A stretch of 64,000 nucleotides of DNA from Streptomyces cavernicola (GCF_029968035.1 NZ_JASCIQ010000023.1:1-64000), one strand, 5' to 3'; counted from the first letter of the stretch, positions 22,606 through 31,236 are shown. Notes: generated by a model not told the origin, from the letters alone. Numbers and translations are program-made.

Positions 22606-25362
22606 GTGAACATGTCAGGGCATGGTCGCGGTCGACGGGTGCAGGCTCACGGGGCTTCGCGCGGGCGGTATCTGCGGCCCCTGTTCAGTGTGCGAAACGT
22701 CGCCGGACAGGTGCTCATCCTGCAGCTGGTGGTCTTCCTGCTGCTCGTGGTGGCGGCCCTGGTGGCGTTGGTGCTCCAGGCGCAGCGGCAGGCGACCGAC
22801 CAGGCGCGCCGTGAAGTTCTGGCCGTCGCCGAGACGTTCGCGAACTCCCCGGGCGTCGTCGAAGCACTCGACAGCCGTGATCCGACGGCCGTGCTCCAGC
22901 CGCTCACGGAGAAGGCGCGGAAGCTGGCGGGCGTGGACAGCATCGTGGTGTTCAGCACGGAGGGCATCCGGTACACGCACCCCGACCCGAAGGAGATCGG
23001 CAAGCATGTCGTCGGCCCCTTCGAGAAGGCCGCGAAGGGCACGCCCTTCACCAACGTCGAGGGAGTCGAGGGCCCGATCGGCCTCTCCGTGTACGCGGAA
23101 GTCCCGGTCTTCAGGCCCGACGGTTCGGTCGCCGGGATCGTCTCGCCCGAGATCAGGCTCAAGTCGGTCCGCCAAGAGGTGACCGGACAGCTGCCCCTGC
23201 TCTTCGGCGTCGCCGCAGGCGCCCTCCTCCTGGCCATGGGCGGCTCGGCGCTGGTGAGCCGGCGCCTCCTGCGCCAGACGCACGGCCTCGGGCCGGCCGA
23301 GATCACGCGGATGTTCGACCACCACGAGGCGGTCCTGCACTCGGTGCGGGAGGGCGTGCTGATCACCGGGGCGGACGGCAGGCTGCTGCTCGCCAACGAT
23401 GAAGCGCGCCGCCTCCTGGAACTGCCCGAGACGGCGGAGCTGATTTCCGTCTCCGAACTCGGCCTGCCTCCCGCCATCGCGGAACTGCTCGCCTCGGGGC
23501 GAACGGCGACCGACGAGCTCCAGCAGGTCGGGGAACGGATCCTGGCCGTCAACGTACGGCAGGTCGACCACTACGGAGTCCGAGAGGGCAGCGTGGCCAC
23601 GGTGCGCGACTCCACAGAGCTGCGGGCCCTCGCCGGCAGAGCCGAACTGGCCCGCGGACGCCTGCAGTTGCTGTACGAGGCGGCGACGCGCATCGGTACG
23701 AGGCTGGACGTGGCCCGTACCGCCGAGGAGCTCGCCGAGGTGGCCACCGGCCGGTTCGCGGACTTCGTGAGCGTCGACCTGGCCGAGTCCGTGCCGGAGG
23801 GCGAGGAGCCGGACGGCACGGAGACAGTGCTGCGGCGCACCGCGGTCATCGGGACCCGTGGCGGCCACCCGCTCCACCCTGTCGGTGCCGCCGTCTCGTA
23901 CCAGCCCTCCGCCGGCCCGGACACGCGGCAGGCCGTCATCGCCTCGGGCCTGGACAGTGACAACGAGTGGCAGGAACTGACCCCCGAGGACACGCACGCC
24001 GTCACCGACCACGGGATCCACTCCCTGATCAGGGTGCCGCTCGCAGCCCGCGGCGTCGTCCTCGGCATCGCCACTTTCTGGCGTGGCCGGCACTCCGAGC
24101 CCTTCGAGGCCGACGACCTGGCCCTTGCCGAGGAGATGGTCGCGCGGGCCGCGGTCTGCATCGACAACGCCCGCCGCTTCACCCACGAACACGCGACGGC
24201 CGCGACCCTGCAGCGCAACCTGATGCCCCGCGGGCTCCCCGACGTCACCGCGCTCGACGTGGCCCACCGCTACCTGCCCGCACAGTCGGGCGTGGGCGGC
24301 GACTGGTTCGACGTCATCGCCCTGCCCGGCACCCGCGTGGGCCTCGTCGTGGGCGACGTGGTCGGCCACGGGCTGCTCGCCGCCGCGACCATGGGCCGGC
24401 TGCGCACCGCCATCCACAACTTCGCCACCCTCGACCTTCCTCCGGACGAACTCCTCGCCCACCTCGACGAGTTGGTGACCCGCACCGACGTCGAAGAGGC
24501 CGTGGACGAGGAGCGCGTGGGCATCACCGGAGCCACCTGCCTGTACGCGGTGTACGACCCCGTCGACGGCCGCTGCACGATCGCCCGAGCCGGACACCCC
24601 GAGCCCGCCCTGGTCCACCCCGACGGGCGCGTCGAGTACCCGCACGTGCCGGTGGCGCCGCCCCTCGGCCTTGGCGGGGGAGTGCCCGTCGAGACCGCCG
24701 AGCTCACCCTGGCCCCCGGCTCCCAACTGGTCCTCTACACGGACGGCCTCGTGGAGGACCGGCACCGCGACTTCGACGTCGGCCAGGAGCTGCTGCGCAC
24801 CGCCCTCACGGGTGCGGGCCGCACGCCCGAGCAGCTCTGCCGGGCCGCCTTCGACGCCATGGTGCCCGAGCACCCCCGCGACGACATCGCCCTGCTCGTG
24901 GCCCGCACCCGGACCCTGGACCCCGACCGCGTCGCCGACTGGGACATCGCCGACGACCCGGCTTCCGTCCCGCCCGTCAGGGCCGCCTGCGCCCGCCGCC
25001 TCGCGGACTGGGGGCTTGAGGAGATCGCGTTCACCACCGAGCTGATCATCAGCGAGCTGGTCACCAACGCCATCCGCTACGGCGCCGAACCCATCAGGCT
25101 CCGGCTGATCCTCGACGGGGCCGCGCTCATCTGCGAGGTCTCCGACGGCTCCAGCACGTCCCCGCACCTGCGCCGAGCGAGGGCCACGGACGAGGGCGGC
25201 CGCGGGCTTTTCCTCGTCGCACAGTTCGCCGAGCGCTGGGGTACGCGGTACGGAGCGCGCGGCAAGGTCATCTGGACCGAGCAGAACATCCACGGAGGTA
25301 CGGAGCCGACGGCGGACCTGGGCGACTTGTTGCTCGACCAGTGGGACGACACCTTGCTGTGA
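22606..25362 (+). CDS. Membrane sensor-PAS-GAF-SpoIIE phosphatase-ATPase (RsbU-type)
   Basis: This 918-residue fusion begins with a transmembrane helix (VLILQLVVFLLLVVAALVAL, near residues 35-54). An extracytoplasmic sensor of about 130 residues resembles CitA/DcuS kinases (LAGVDSIVVFSTEG, YTHPDP). A second helix lies near 200. PAS (235-340), GAF (350-530) and SpoIIE/PP2C phosphatase domains follow (VGGDWFDV near 564, VVGDVVGHG near 582, DDIALLVARTR near 765). The C-terminus is an anti-sigma-type HATPase (ELVTNAIRYGAE near 820, DEGGRGLFLV). It probably links an external carboxylate-like signal to an anti-sigma cascade. Operator E precedes it. Confidence 0.9.
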   Translation: MNMSGHGRGRRVQAHGASRGRYLRPLFSVRNVAGQVLILQLVVFLLLVVAALVALVLQAQRQATDQARREVLAVAETFANSPGVVEALDSRDPTAVLQPLTEKARKLAGVDSIVVFSTEGIRYTHPDPKEIGKHVVGPFEKAAKGTPFTNVEGVEGPIGLSVYAEVPVFRPDGSVAGIVSPEIRLKSVRQEVTGQLPLLFGVAAGALLLAMGGSALVSRRLLRQTHGLGPAEITRMFDHHEAVLHSVREGVLITGADGRLLLANDEARRLLELPETAELISVSELGLPPAIAELLASGRTATDELQQVGERILAVNVRQVDHYGVREGSVATVRDSTELRALAGRAELARGRLQLLYEAATRIGTRLDVARTAEELAEVATGRFADFVSVDLAESVPEGEEPDGTETVLRRTAVIGTRGGHPLHPVGAAVSYQPSAGPDTRQAVIASGLDSDNEWQELTPEDTHAVTDHGIHSLIRVPLAARGVVLGIATFWRGRHSEPFEADDLALAEEMVARAAVCIDNARRFTHEHATAATLQRNLMPRGLPDVTALDVAHRYLPAQSGVGGDWFDVIALPGTRVGLVVGDVVGHGLLAAATMGRLRTAIHNFATLDLPPDELLAHLDELVTRTDVEEAVDEERVGITGATCLYAVYDPVDGRCTIARAGHPEPALVHPDGRVEYPHVPVAPPLGLGGGVPVETAELTLAPGSQLVLYTDGLVEDRHRDFDVGQELLRTALTGAGRTPEQLCRAAFDAMVPEHPRDDIALLVARTRTLDPDRVADWDIADDPASVPPVRAACARRLADWGLEEIAFTTELIISELVTNAIRYGAEPIRLRLILDGAALICEVSDGSSTSPHLRRARATDEGGRGLFLVAQFAERWGTRYGARGKVIWTEQNIHGGTEPTADLGDLLLDQWDDTLL

Positions 25363-25410
25363 AGCCGAACCAGTAGCCGAACCAGTAGCCGAACCAGCAG
25401 CCGAACCCGG
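25363..25410. repeat. Four 12-bp tandem repeats after the phosphatase stop
   Basis: AGCCGAACCAGT occurs twice, then AGCCGAACCAGC and AGCCGAACCCGG, beginning at the base after the phosphatase TGA. The 12-bp length keeps reading frames constant. Its role is unknown. It lies in the 174-bp gap before iclR copy 2. Confidence 0.85.
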
Positions 25411-25442
25411 GCAGAGCCGCCCGAGCTGCCCGAATGAGGCCT

Positions 25443-25457
25443 GTTCGAAATTTGAAC
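25443..25457. promoter_or_regulatory. IclR-type operator F
   Basis: GTTCG-AAATT-TGAAC lies 80 bp upstream of iclR copy 2. A weak third half-site (GTTTG) follows 10 bp later. It probably mediates autoregulation or cross-regulation between the two copies. Confidence 0.72.
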
Positions 25458-25536
25458 GAGGAGTTTGTAGGCTGAACCAGCGGCCCGTCATCGCGTACGG
25501 CCGCAGATTTGCCCCCCACGCACCAAAGAGGTCCCC

Positions 25537-26328
25537 ATGAGCGACGACTCCGCCGCGCCCGCCGAGCTGATCAACAAGTCCGTGGTGAAGGCGGCGCGCC
25601 TGTTGCGGGAACTGGCGGCCCAGCCGGGCGGCGGTGCCACCGCGACCACACTTGCGAAGGCTGTGGGGATGTCCAGGCCGACCACGTTCCGGCTGCTGCT
25701 CAGCCTGGAGCACGCCGGCCTCGTGGACCGCATCGACAACAACTACGTACTGGGCTGGGAGCTGGCCCGCCTCGGCCGGTACGCGGATCCGCACTCGGGC
25801 GTGGCGCAGCGTGCGCAGCCGCTGCTGCAGGAGCTGGCGGACGAGCTGAACGAGTCGGCCACGCTCTCCGTGCCCACGCCCAACAACGGTCTGGAGCTGA
25901 TCGCGGAGGCGTACGGCTCGCATGTCGTGGGCGTGATGAACCAGGACATGCGCGGGCAGCACTATCCGCTGCACGCCAGCTCGACGGGGAAGGTGTTCCT
26001 CGCCGAGCTCGGCCGGGAGCGGGTGACGGCGCTGCTGCCGGAGAAGCTGGAGGCGTTCACCGGGCAGACGATCACGGACCGCACGGATCTGCTCCGCGAG
26101 CTGGACCAGGTTCGTGAGCAGGGGTACGGGATCATCGACAACGAGCTTGAAGAGGGCTTGCTCTCGCTGTCCCGCCCGGTGCGGGACCCGGCCGGCGAAC
26201 TGATCGCGATCCTGACGGTCAACGGCCCCCGTTACCGCCTGACGCGTGAACAGATCCCCGGCACGCTGGAGTTGATGCGGCACATGGTGGAGCGGTTCGC
26301 CGGGGTGCTGTGGGAGCAGACGGACTGA
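25537..26328 (+). CDS. IclR-family regulator, duplicated copy 2
   Basis: This 263-residue protein is colinear with the regulator at 13306, without gaps, and is about 88-89 percent identical by direct comparison. The recognition segment SRPTTFRLLLSLEHAGLVDR differs at only three positions. Ligand-domain changes include TPNNG for TPDDG and VMNQDM for ATNQGM. It should therefore bind the shared operators and may respond to a slightly different effector. A perfect 20-bp terminator separates it from the convergent hydratase gene. Confidence 0.9.
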   Translation: MSDDSAAPAELINKSVVKAARLLRELAAQPGGGATATTLAKAVGMSRPTTFRLLLSLEHAGLVDRIDNNYVLGWELARLGRYADPHSGVAQRAQPLLQELADELNESATLSVPTPNNGLELIAEAYGSHVVGVMNQDMRGQHYPLHASSTGKVFLAELGRERVTALLPEKLEAFTGQTITDRTDLLRELDQVREQGYGIIDNELEEGLLSLSRPVRDPAGELIAILTVNGPRYRLTREQIPGTLELMRHMVERFAGVLWEQTD

Positions 26329-26363
26329 CAGGTCAGAACCCGCCGGGCGTCTGACAGGAAAAT

Positions 26364-26410
26364 GCCGGGATGCATTGCGCGGTCCGCACAACCGCGCAAT
26401 GCATCCCGGC
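26364..26410. terminator. Bidirectional terminator
   Basis: GCCGGGATGCATTGCGCGGT pairs exactly with its complement at 26391-26410 across a 7-nt loop, giving a 20-bp perfect stem between convergent iclR copy 2 and the hydratase gene. Confidence 0.87.
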
Positions 26411-26445
26411 GGCCCCCTCGGGAGTGGTTTTGTGCCGGGGCGGGG

Positions 26446-27225
26446 TCAGACCGCCTCGAACTGCACCCGTCCGAGCCCGTTGAACTCCGCCGTCACCGTG
26501 GCCGCGCGCTTCAGGGGGACCGCCTCCAGGCAGCTGCCGGGGAGGATGATCTGGCCCGGCTCGAAGGCGATGCCGTACTGGGAGAGTTCGTTGCAGACCC
26601 AGGCGATGGCGGCGATGGGGTTGCCGAGTACGGCGGAGGCGGGGCCCGAGCCGACCTGCTCGTCGTCGTAGTGCAACGTGCCGTGCATCGCGGAGAAGTC
26701 GAGCTCGGTCAGGGGCTTGGGGGTGGTGCCGAGGACGATGGCGCCGACGGAGCCGTTGTCGGCGAGGGTGTCGGCGATCTGGATGCGCCAGTCCTTGAAG
26801 CGGGAGTCGATGATCTCGACGGCAGGGAGGACGTACTCGGTCGCGCGGATCACGTCGGCGACCGTGACGTTCGGGCCCTCCAGGCGGTCCTTGAGCAGGA
26901 AGGCCGGCTCGACTTCGGCGAACGGCTCGATGAACCGGTCGAGTTGGACGGGTCGGTTCTCCAGGAGGAAGTCGCCGGCGAGGAGGTGGCCGTAGTCGGG
27001 CTGGTCGACGCCGAAGGCCTCCTGCATGGCCTTGGCGATGTTGCCGAGTTTGTAGCCGACGAGGCGGTCGCCGTCGGCGATGCGGCAGCGGACGTTGTGC
27101 TGCTGGATGGCGACGGAGTCGGCGAGCGCGAGGTCGGGCAGCGCGTCGGTGAGCGGGGTGATGGCCCGGCGCTCGCGGCGGGCCGCTTCGATGGCGTCGG
27201 CGATCGAGACGAGGTGCTGGTCCAT
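26446..27225 (-). CDS. 2-keto-4-pentenoate / 2-oxohept-enedioate hydratase-like enzyme
   Basis: This 259-residue member of the MhpD/HpcG hydratase-decarboxylase superfamily has GYKLGNIAKAMQ near residue 57, EPFAEVEPAFLL with metal-binding acidic residues near 103, AVEIIDSRFKDW near 133 and LGNPIAAIAWVCNEL near 195. Relatives hydrate or decarboxylate 2-oxo-enoates from ring cleavage. The ATG at 27225 has AAGGAA upstream. It follows the MFS gene by 41 nt in the same orientation, so operator G at 28818 could control both. The true substrate is not evident. Confidence 0.85.
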   Translation of the reverse strand: MDQHLVSIADAIEAARRERRAITPLTDALPDLALADSVAIQQHNVRCRIADGDRLVGYKLGNIAKAMQEAFGVDQPDYGHLLAGDFLLENRPVQLDRFIEPFAEVEPAFLLKDRLEGPNVTVADVIRATEYVLPAVEIIDSRFKDWRIQIADTLADNGSVGAIVLGTTPKPLTELDFSAMHGTLHYDDEQVGSGPASAVLGNPIAAIAWVCNELSQYGIAFEPGQIILPGSCLEAVPLKRAATVTAEFNGLGRVQFEAV

Positions 27226-27266
27226 GGCTGAGGTTCCTTGCGGGAGAAGCGGGCGGAGTGGCGTGT

Positions 27267-28604
27267 TCAGCGCTGGGCCGGCGCCGAGGTGACGCTGAGC
27301 GGGAGGCCCCGGGTCTCGGGGGCGGTGATCTGGGTGACGACCGCGCCGATCACGCAGAGCGCCGCGGCGACGAGCATGGTCGGGCCGACGCCGATGGTGG
27401 ACAGGGCGGTCGGCACGAGGAACGTGCCGAGGGCCGCGCCGATCCGGCTGGTCGCGGTCGCCAGGCCGATGCCCGCGCCACGGATGTCCGTCGAGAACAC
27501 CTCGTTCGGGTAGACACCGGTCACCGCCGTGGACATGGCGTTGGTGTACGCGAAGAGCAGGAAGCAGAGCAGGATCACCACGGGCGCGGCGGTCGGCCAG
27601 AAGCCGACGACTCCGAGGGCCAGGGCGCACGTCCAGAACTGCGGGATGACCAGCTTCCGTCGGCCGACGCGCTCGATCAGGACGAACGTGGTGCCCGCGC
27701 CGGCGAGCGCGAGGCCGTTGACCCAGAGCGCGCCCATGAACCCGTCGCCCAGGCCGAAGTCGGCGAGCACGGTGGGCGCGAACGACGCGATGGCGAAGTA
27801 CGGCGTGACCGTGCAGAACCAGAACACGCAGATGAACACCGTCACCTTGAGATAGGCGGGGGAGAACAGCCGCCAGAAGCTGGCCTTGCGGACCTGCTCG
27901 TCGGCGAGGTCGGCGATGTCGGTGGGGTCCTCGAAGTACCTCTCTGCGATGGCCTTCGCCTCCTCCACGCGGCCCTTGCTCATCAGCCAGCGCGGCGACT
28001 CCGGCGTGCCGGCGCGGGCGATGAAGAGGATGACCGCGGGGACGGTGCTGGTGGCGAGGATGATCCGCCAGTCCAGGTCGTACGCGGAGCCGAGCCCGTA
28101 GCCGATGGCGTACGAGGCGATGTAGCCGAGGTACCAGGCGAACTCCTGCAGAGCGAGGAGCTTGCCGCGCAGCCGGGTGGGCGCGAACTCGGCCAGCAGC
28201 GGCCAGCCGATCGAGTACTCGGCGCCGATGCCGATGCCCATCAGGAGACGTACGAGGAACAGCTGCCAGCCGGTGTCCACGAGGAACTGCAATGCCGAGC
28301 CGACGACGAAGACCGCCATGTCGAGCGTGAACATGCGCTTGCGGCCGAACCGGTCCGACAGATAGCCGCCGAGCGGACCGCCGAAGAAGATGCCGATCAG
28401 AGCCGATGCCGCGATCAGGCCCTGCCAGGCGGCGGAGAGGCCCAGGTCCTTGCTGATGGCGGCGTTGACGGCGCCGATGGTGCCGAGCACATAGCCGTCG
28501 ATGAACATCCCGCCGGACGCGATCGCGGTCAGGCGGCGAAGGAACGTCCTGCTCTCCCCGCCTCTGGCGGCAGTCGGCGGCGGACTCTCGGTGAGGGCGG
28601 TCAT
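27267..28604 (-). CDS. MFS carrier, sugar/aromatic-acid porter type
   Basis: This 445-residue twelve-helix carrier has the MFS loop motif GGYLSDRFGRKRMF near residue 78, a second copy-like VGRRKL near 300, GTPESPRWLMSKGR near 195 and APETRGLPLS at the C-terminus. It belongs to the same subgroup as the carriers at 44842 and 46347. It probably imports the acid degraded by the adjoining enzymes. A 560-bp divergent gap with two operators separates it from the monooxygenase gene. Confidence 0.88.
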   Translation of the reverse strand: MTALTESPPPTAARGGESRTFLRRLTAIASGGMFIDGYVLGTIGAVNAAISKDLGLSAAWQGLIAASALIGIFFGGPLGGYLSDRFGRKRMFTLDMAVFVVGSALQFLVDTGWQLFLVRLLMGIGIGAEYSIGWPLLAEFAPTRLRGKLLALQEFAWYLGYIASYAIGYGLGSAYDLDWRIILATSTVPAVILFIARAGTPESPRWLMSKGRVEEAKAIAERYFEDPTDIADLADEQVRKASFWRLFSPAYLKVTVFICVFWFCTVTPYFAIASFAPTVLADFGLGDGFMGALWVNGLALAGAGTTFVLIERVGRRKLVIPQFWTCALALGVVGFWPTAAPVVILLCFLLFAYTNAMSTAVTGVYPNEVFSTDIRGAGIGLATATSRIGAALGTFLVPTALSTIGVGPTMLVAAALCVIGAVVTQITAPETRGLPLSVTSAPAQR

Positions 28605-28817
28605 CGGCGGTTCTCCACTTCGGTGGTACGACGTGCCGACGCATCAACGGGTGGGAAAGAGCCGGGATGCGCCGGACGGGGTGCGGGTGCGGTGCGCAGA
28701 GAGCTGCTCGCCGGGGTGCTCGGCAGCCTGTACGTGGGGGTGTGCCTACGGATGGCGATCGGCGCACGTAGGTCGATGCCGGGCAGTGTGGGCCCTCAAG
28801 AGAACATCCGCATTGTA

Positions 28818-28832
28818 TGAACGTGATGTTCA
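28818..28832. promoter_or_regulatory. IclR-type operator G
   Basis: TGAAC-GTGAT-GTTCA is identical in half-sites and spacing to operator E. It lies 214 bp upstream of the leftward MFS-hydratase operon, within the gap 28605-29165, which holds no gene I can support. Confidence 0.7.
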
Positions 28833-29064
28833 ATCTGAGGCCGCGCTGCCGACCGCAAATTTCCACGACCGTTTCCGGGCTGTCAAGAGTTCGCGTGGCT
28901 CCGCTGTGCAGCGCTGGACGCCAGCCGACCGCCTTCACCTGGCCTTTCCGAGTCCCGGGCGGCGGAGTCGCCGTCGGTTGGGCGGGGCGGATTCGGCCTT
29001 GTCCGGGACCGGCCCGAATCGGTCGACCACACCCTCTTGACGGAAGGCGATGCGCATCTCAAAC

Positions 29065-29089
29065 TGAACGCATCGTTCGAATGGTGAAC
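29065..29089. promoter_or_regulatory. IclR-type operator H (three half-sites)
   Basis: TGAAC-GCATC-GTTCG-AATGG-TGAAC shows the full three-half-site form, 76 bp upstream of the monooxygenase start. With operator G it brackets the divergent promoter region. Confidence 0.8.
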
Positions 29090-29165
29090 GTAGACGTCTC
29101 AACGCCTCGCGGCTCTGCGAGGACCGACGGACAGCTCCTCGCTCGCGCTCCGGGAGGGACACCAC

Positions 29166-30572
29166 ATGAGCACCCAGCCGCTGAAACTCTTCGCTTTCGA
29201 CGTCAGCGCCCCCGCCCACCTCACGGCGGGATCCTGGCGGGACGCCGCCGACCAGGGCTTCAGGTACACGGACCTGAGCTACTGGACGGACACGGCGAAG
29301 ATGCTGGAGGAGGCCCGCTTCGACGGGATCTTCTTCGCGGACAACGTCGGCTACCACGACGTGTACGGCGGCACCCCGGACGCCGCGTTCCGCGACGCCG
29401 CACAGTTCCCCATCAACGACCCGACGCTGCTCGTCTCCGCGATGGCCTCGCACACCCGCCACCTCGGCTTCGGCGTCACGGCCTCGCTCACGTACGAGCA
29501 GCCGTACTCGCTGGCCCGCCGCTTCTCCACGCTCGACCACCTCACCGGGGGCCGGGTCGGCTGGAACATCGTCACCTCCTACAGCGACGCCGCGGCCCGC
29601 AACTTCGGTCTCTCGCAGCAGATCCCGCACGACCAGCGTTACGACCTGGCGGACGAATACATGGAGGTCGTCTACAAGCTGTGGGAGGGCTCCTGGCAGG
29701 ACGACGCCGTCGTCCGGGACGCGGAGAGCGCCACCTACCTGGACCCGGCGCGCATCCACTCGATCCGGCACAAGGGCCAGTACTTCGACGTGCCCGGCAT
29801 CCACCTGTGCGAGCCGTCGCCGCAGCGCACGCCGATGCTGTTCCAGGCGGGCACGTCCTCGCGGGGCATGAAGTTCGCCGCCGCCAACGCCGAGGCGGTG
29901 TTCGTCAACACGATGACCCCGGAGATGACCCGGCGCAGCGTCGACAAGATCCGTACCGCCGTCGCTGAGGCCGGCCGTGACCCGCGCTCGGTGAAGGTCC
30001 TCGCCCTGATGACCGTGATCGTCGCCCCGACGGACGCCGAGGCGCAGGCCAAGTACGAGGAGCACGTCCGCAACGTCTCCTACGACGGCGCGCTCGCCCG
30101 TTTCGCCGGCTGGACCGGCATCGACCTGTCCGGCGTCGACCCGGACATGCCCCTCGAATACGTGGACGTCGAGGCGTCCCGCTCGATGGTCGAGATGTTC
30201 ACCAAGGCCGACCCGAACCGGAAGTGGACCACCCGGCAGGTCGCCGAGTTCATCGGCATCGGCGGCAGCGGTGCCGTGATCGTCGGCTCCCCGCAGACGG
30301 TGGCCGCCGAGATGCGCAAGTGGCAGGAGACCGCCGACCTCGACGGCTTCAACCTCTCCTACGCCACCAAGCCCGGCGGCTGGCAGGACTTCATCGAGCT
30401 CGCGCTCCCCGTCCTGCGCGAGGAGGGCCTCGCCCGCACCGAGTACGACGAGAACGCCGCCACCCTCCGCGAGTCCTTCTACGGCGTCGGCCAGAACTAC
30501 ACCCTCGATGCCCACCCGGCCTCGAAGATCCGCGCCGCCGCCCCTGGCACCGGCGCCGACTTCACCAGCTGA
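29166..30572 (+). CDS. Luciferase-like FMNH2-dependent monooxygenase (NtaA/SnaA/DszA family)
   Basis: This 468-residue TIM-barrel oxygenase of the nitrilotriacetate monooxygenase group has DGIFFADNVGYHDVYGG near residue 58, SLARRFSTLDHLTGGRVGWNIVTS near 115-140, and LFQAGTSSRGMKFAA near 220. It needs reduced FMN from a separate reductase, encoded 90 nt downstream. The group oxidises C-N or C-S bonds or opens N-heterocycles. The ATG has GGGAGGGA 7 nt upstream. Operator H precedes it, placing it with the hydratase and semialdehyde dehydrogenases in one regulon (inference). Confidence 0.9.
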   Translation: MSTQPLKLFAFDVSAPAHLTAGSWRDAADQGFRYTDLSYWTDTAKMLEEARFDGIFFADNVGYHDVYGGTPDAAFRDAAQFPINDPTLLVSAMASHTRHLGFGVTASLTYEQPYSLARRFSTLDHLTGGRVGWNIVTSYSDAAARNFGLSQQIPHDQRYDLADEYMEVVYKLWEGSWQDDAVVRDAESATYLDPARIHSIRHKGQYFDVPGIHLCEPSPQRTPMLFQAGTSSRGMKFAAANAEAVFVNTMTPEMTRRSVDKIRTAVAEAGRDPRSVKVLALMTVIVAPTDAEAQAKYEEHVRNVSYDGALARFAGWTGIDLSGVDPDMPLEYVDVEASRSMVEMFTKADPNRKWTTRQVAEFIGIGGSGAVIVGSPQTVAAEMRKWQETADLDGFNLSYATKPGGWQDFIELALPVLREEGLARTEYDENAATLRESFYGVGQNYTLDAHPASKIRAAAPGTGADFTS

Positions 30573-30662
30573 CCCCCGCCCCCCGACTGCCGCCCGTCCT
30601 GCTCCAGGGCGCACTCGGCCGTCCCGCACTCCTCGCACAATGACGTGGAAGGAACCGTCGCC

Positions 30663-31187
30663 ATGACTGTCACCAGCACCGCCACGGGCGTCCAGAACGC
30701 CGTCGACCAGCGCCTCTTCCGCGATGTCATGGGGCATCTGCCCACCGGCGTGGTGGCGATCACCGGTGTGGAGGTCGAGACCCTGCGCCCGGCCGGGATG
30801 ATCGTCGGGACGTTCCAGTCCCTCTCGCTCAGCCCCGCCCTCGTCACCTTCAGCGTCGACCGCTCCTCCAGCAGCTGGCCGAAGATCCGCAGCGGCGGCC
30901 GGTTCAGCGCCAGCGTCCTCGCCGAGCACCAGACCGACGTCTGCAAGGCCCTGTCGCGGAAGTCCGGCGACAAGTTCGAGGGCGTGGAGTGGGTGCCGTC
31001 GCCGGAGGGCTGCCCGCAGTTCCTCGGTGCCTCGGCCTGGATCGACTGCGAGATCGAGCAGGAGCTGGACGGCGGCGACCACGTCATCGTCATCGGCCGC
31101 GTCCTGCGCATGGACGGCGGCTTCACCGAGCCGCTCGTCTTCCACAAGGGCAAGCTCGGCGGCTACCGCCTCCCGGCAGCCGCCTGA
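30663..31187 (+). CDS. Flavin reductase partner of the monooxygenase
   Basis: This 174-residue FMN reductase has MGHLPTGVVAITGVEV near residue 22, GMIVGTFQSLSLSPALVTFSV near 43 and GGDHVIVIGRVLRM near 138. It is a close paralog of the reductase at 20478. The ATG at 30663 follows a GGAAGG-like site. Its position directly after the luciferase-like gene shows it is the FMNH2 supplier. Confidence 0.9.
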   Translation: MTVTSTATGVQNAVDQRLFRDVMGHLPTGVVAITGVEVETLRPAGMIVGTFQSLSLSPALVTFSVDRSSSSWPKIRSGGRFSASVLAEHQTDVCKALSRKSGDKFEGVEWVPSPEGCPQFLGASAWIDCEIEQELDGGDHVIVIGRVLRMDGGFTEPLVFHKGKLGGYRLPAAA

Positions 31188-31215
31188 CCGGCCCCGCCCG
31201 TGGCCAACCCGTACA

Positions 31216-31236
31216 CCTCTGAGGGCACCTCAGAGG
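31216..31236. terminator. Short hairpin after the flavin reductase
   Basis: CCTCTGAGG and CCTCAGAGG form a 9-bp stem with a 3-nt loop, 29 nt after the reductase stop. It may be a weak terminator or attenuator in the 201-bp gap before the amine oxidase. The rest of that gap shows nothing clear. Confidence 0.5.

Noticed and set aside
22615..26391. A very long open frame (over 1,200 codons) on the minus strand across the phosphatase and iclR copy 2
   Set aside because: It lies wholly opposite two well-supported genes, has His/Arg/Gly-rich shadow composition, no family motifs and no ribosome site. It is a high-GC antisense artefact.
28935..31145. A 736-codon minus-strand open frame opposite the monooxygenase and flavin reductase
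   Set aside because: Same shadow composition, without recognisable domains. The plus-strand genes have clear motifs.
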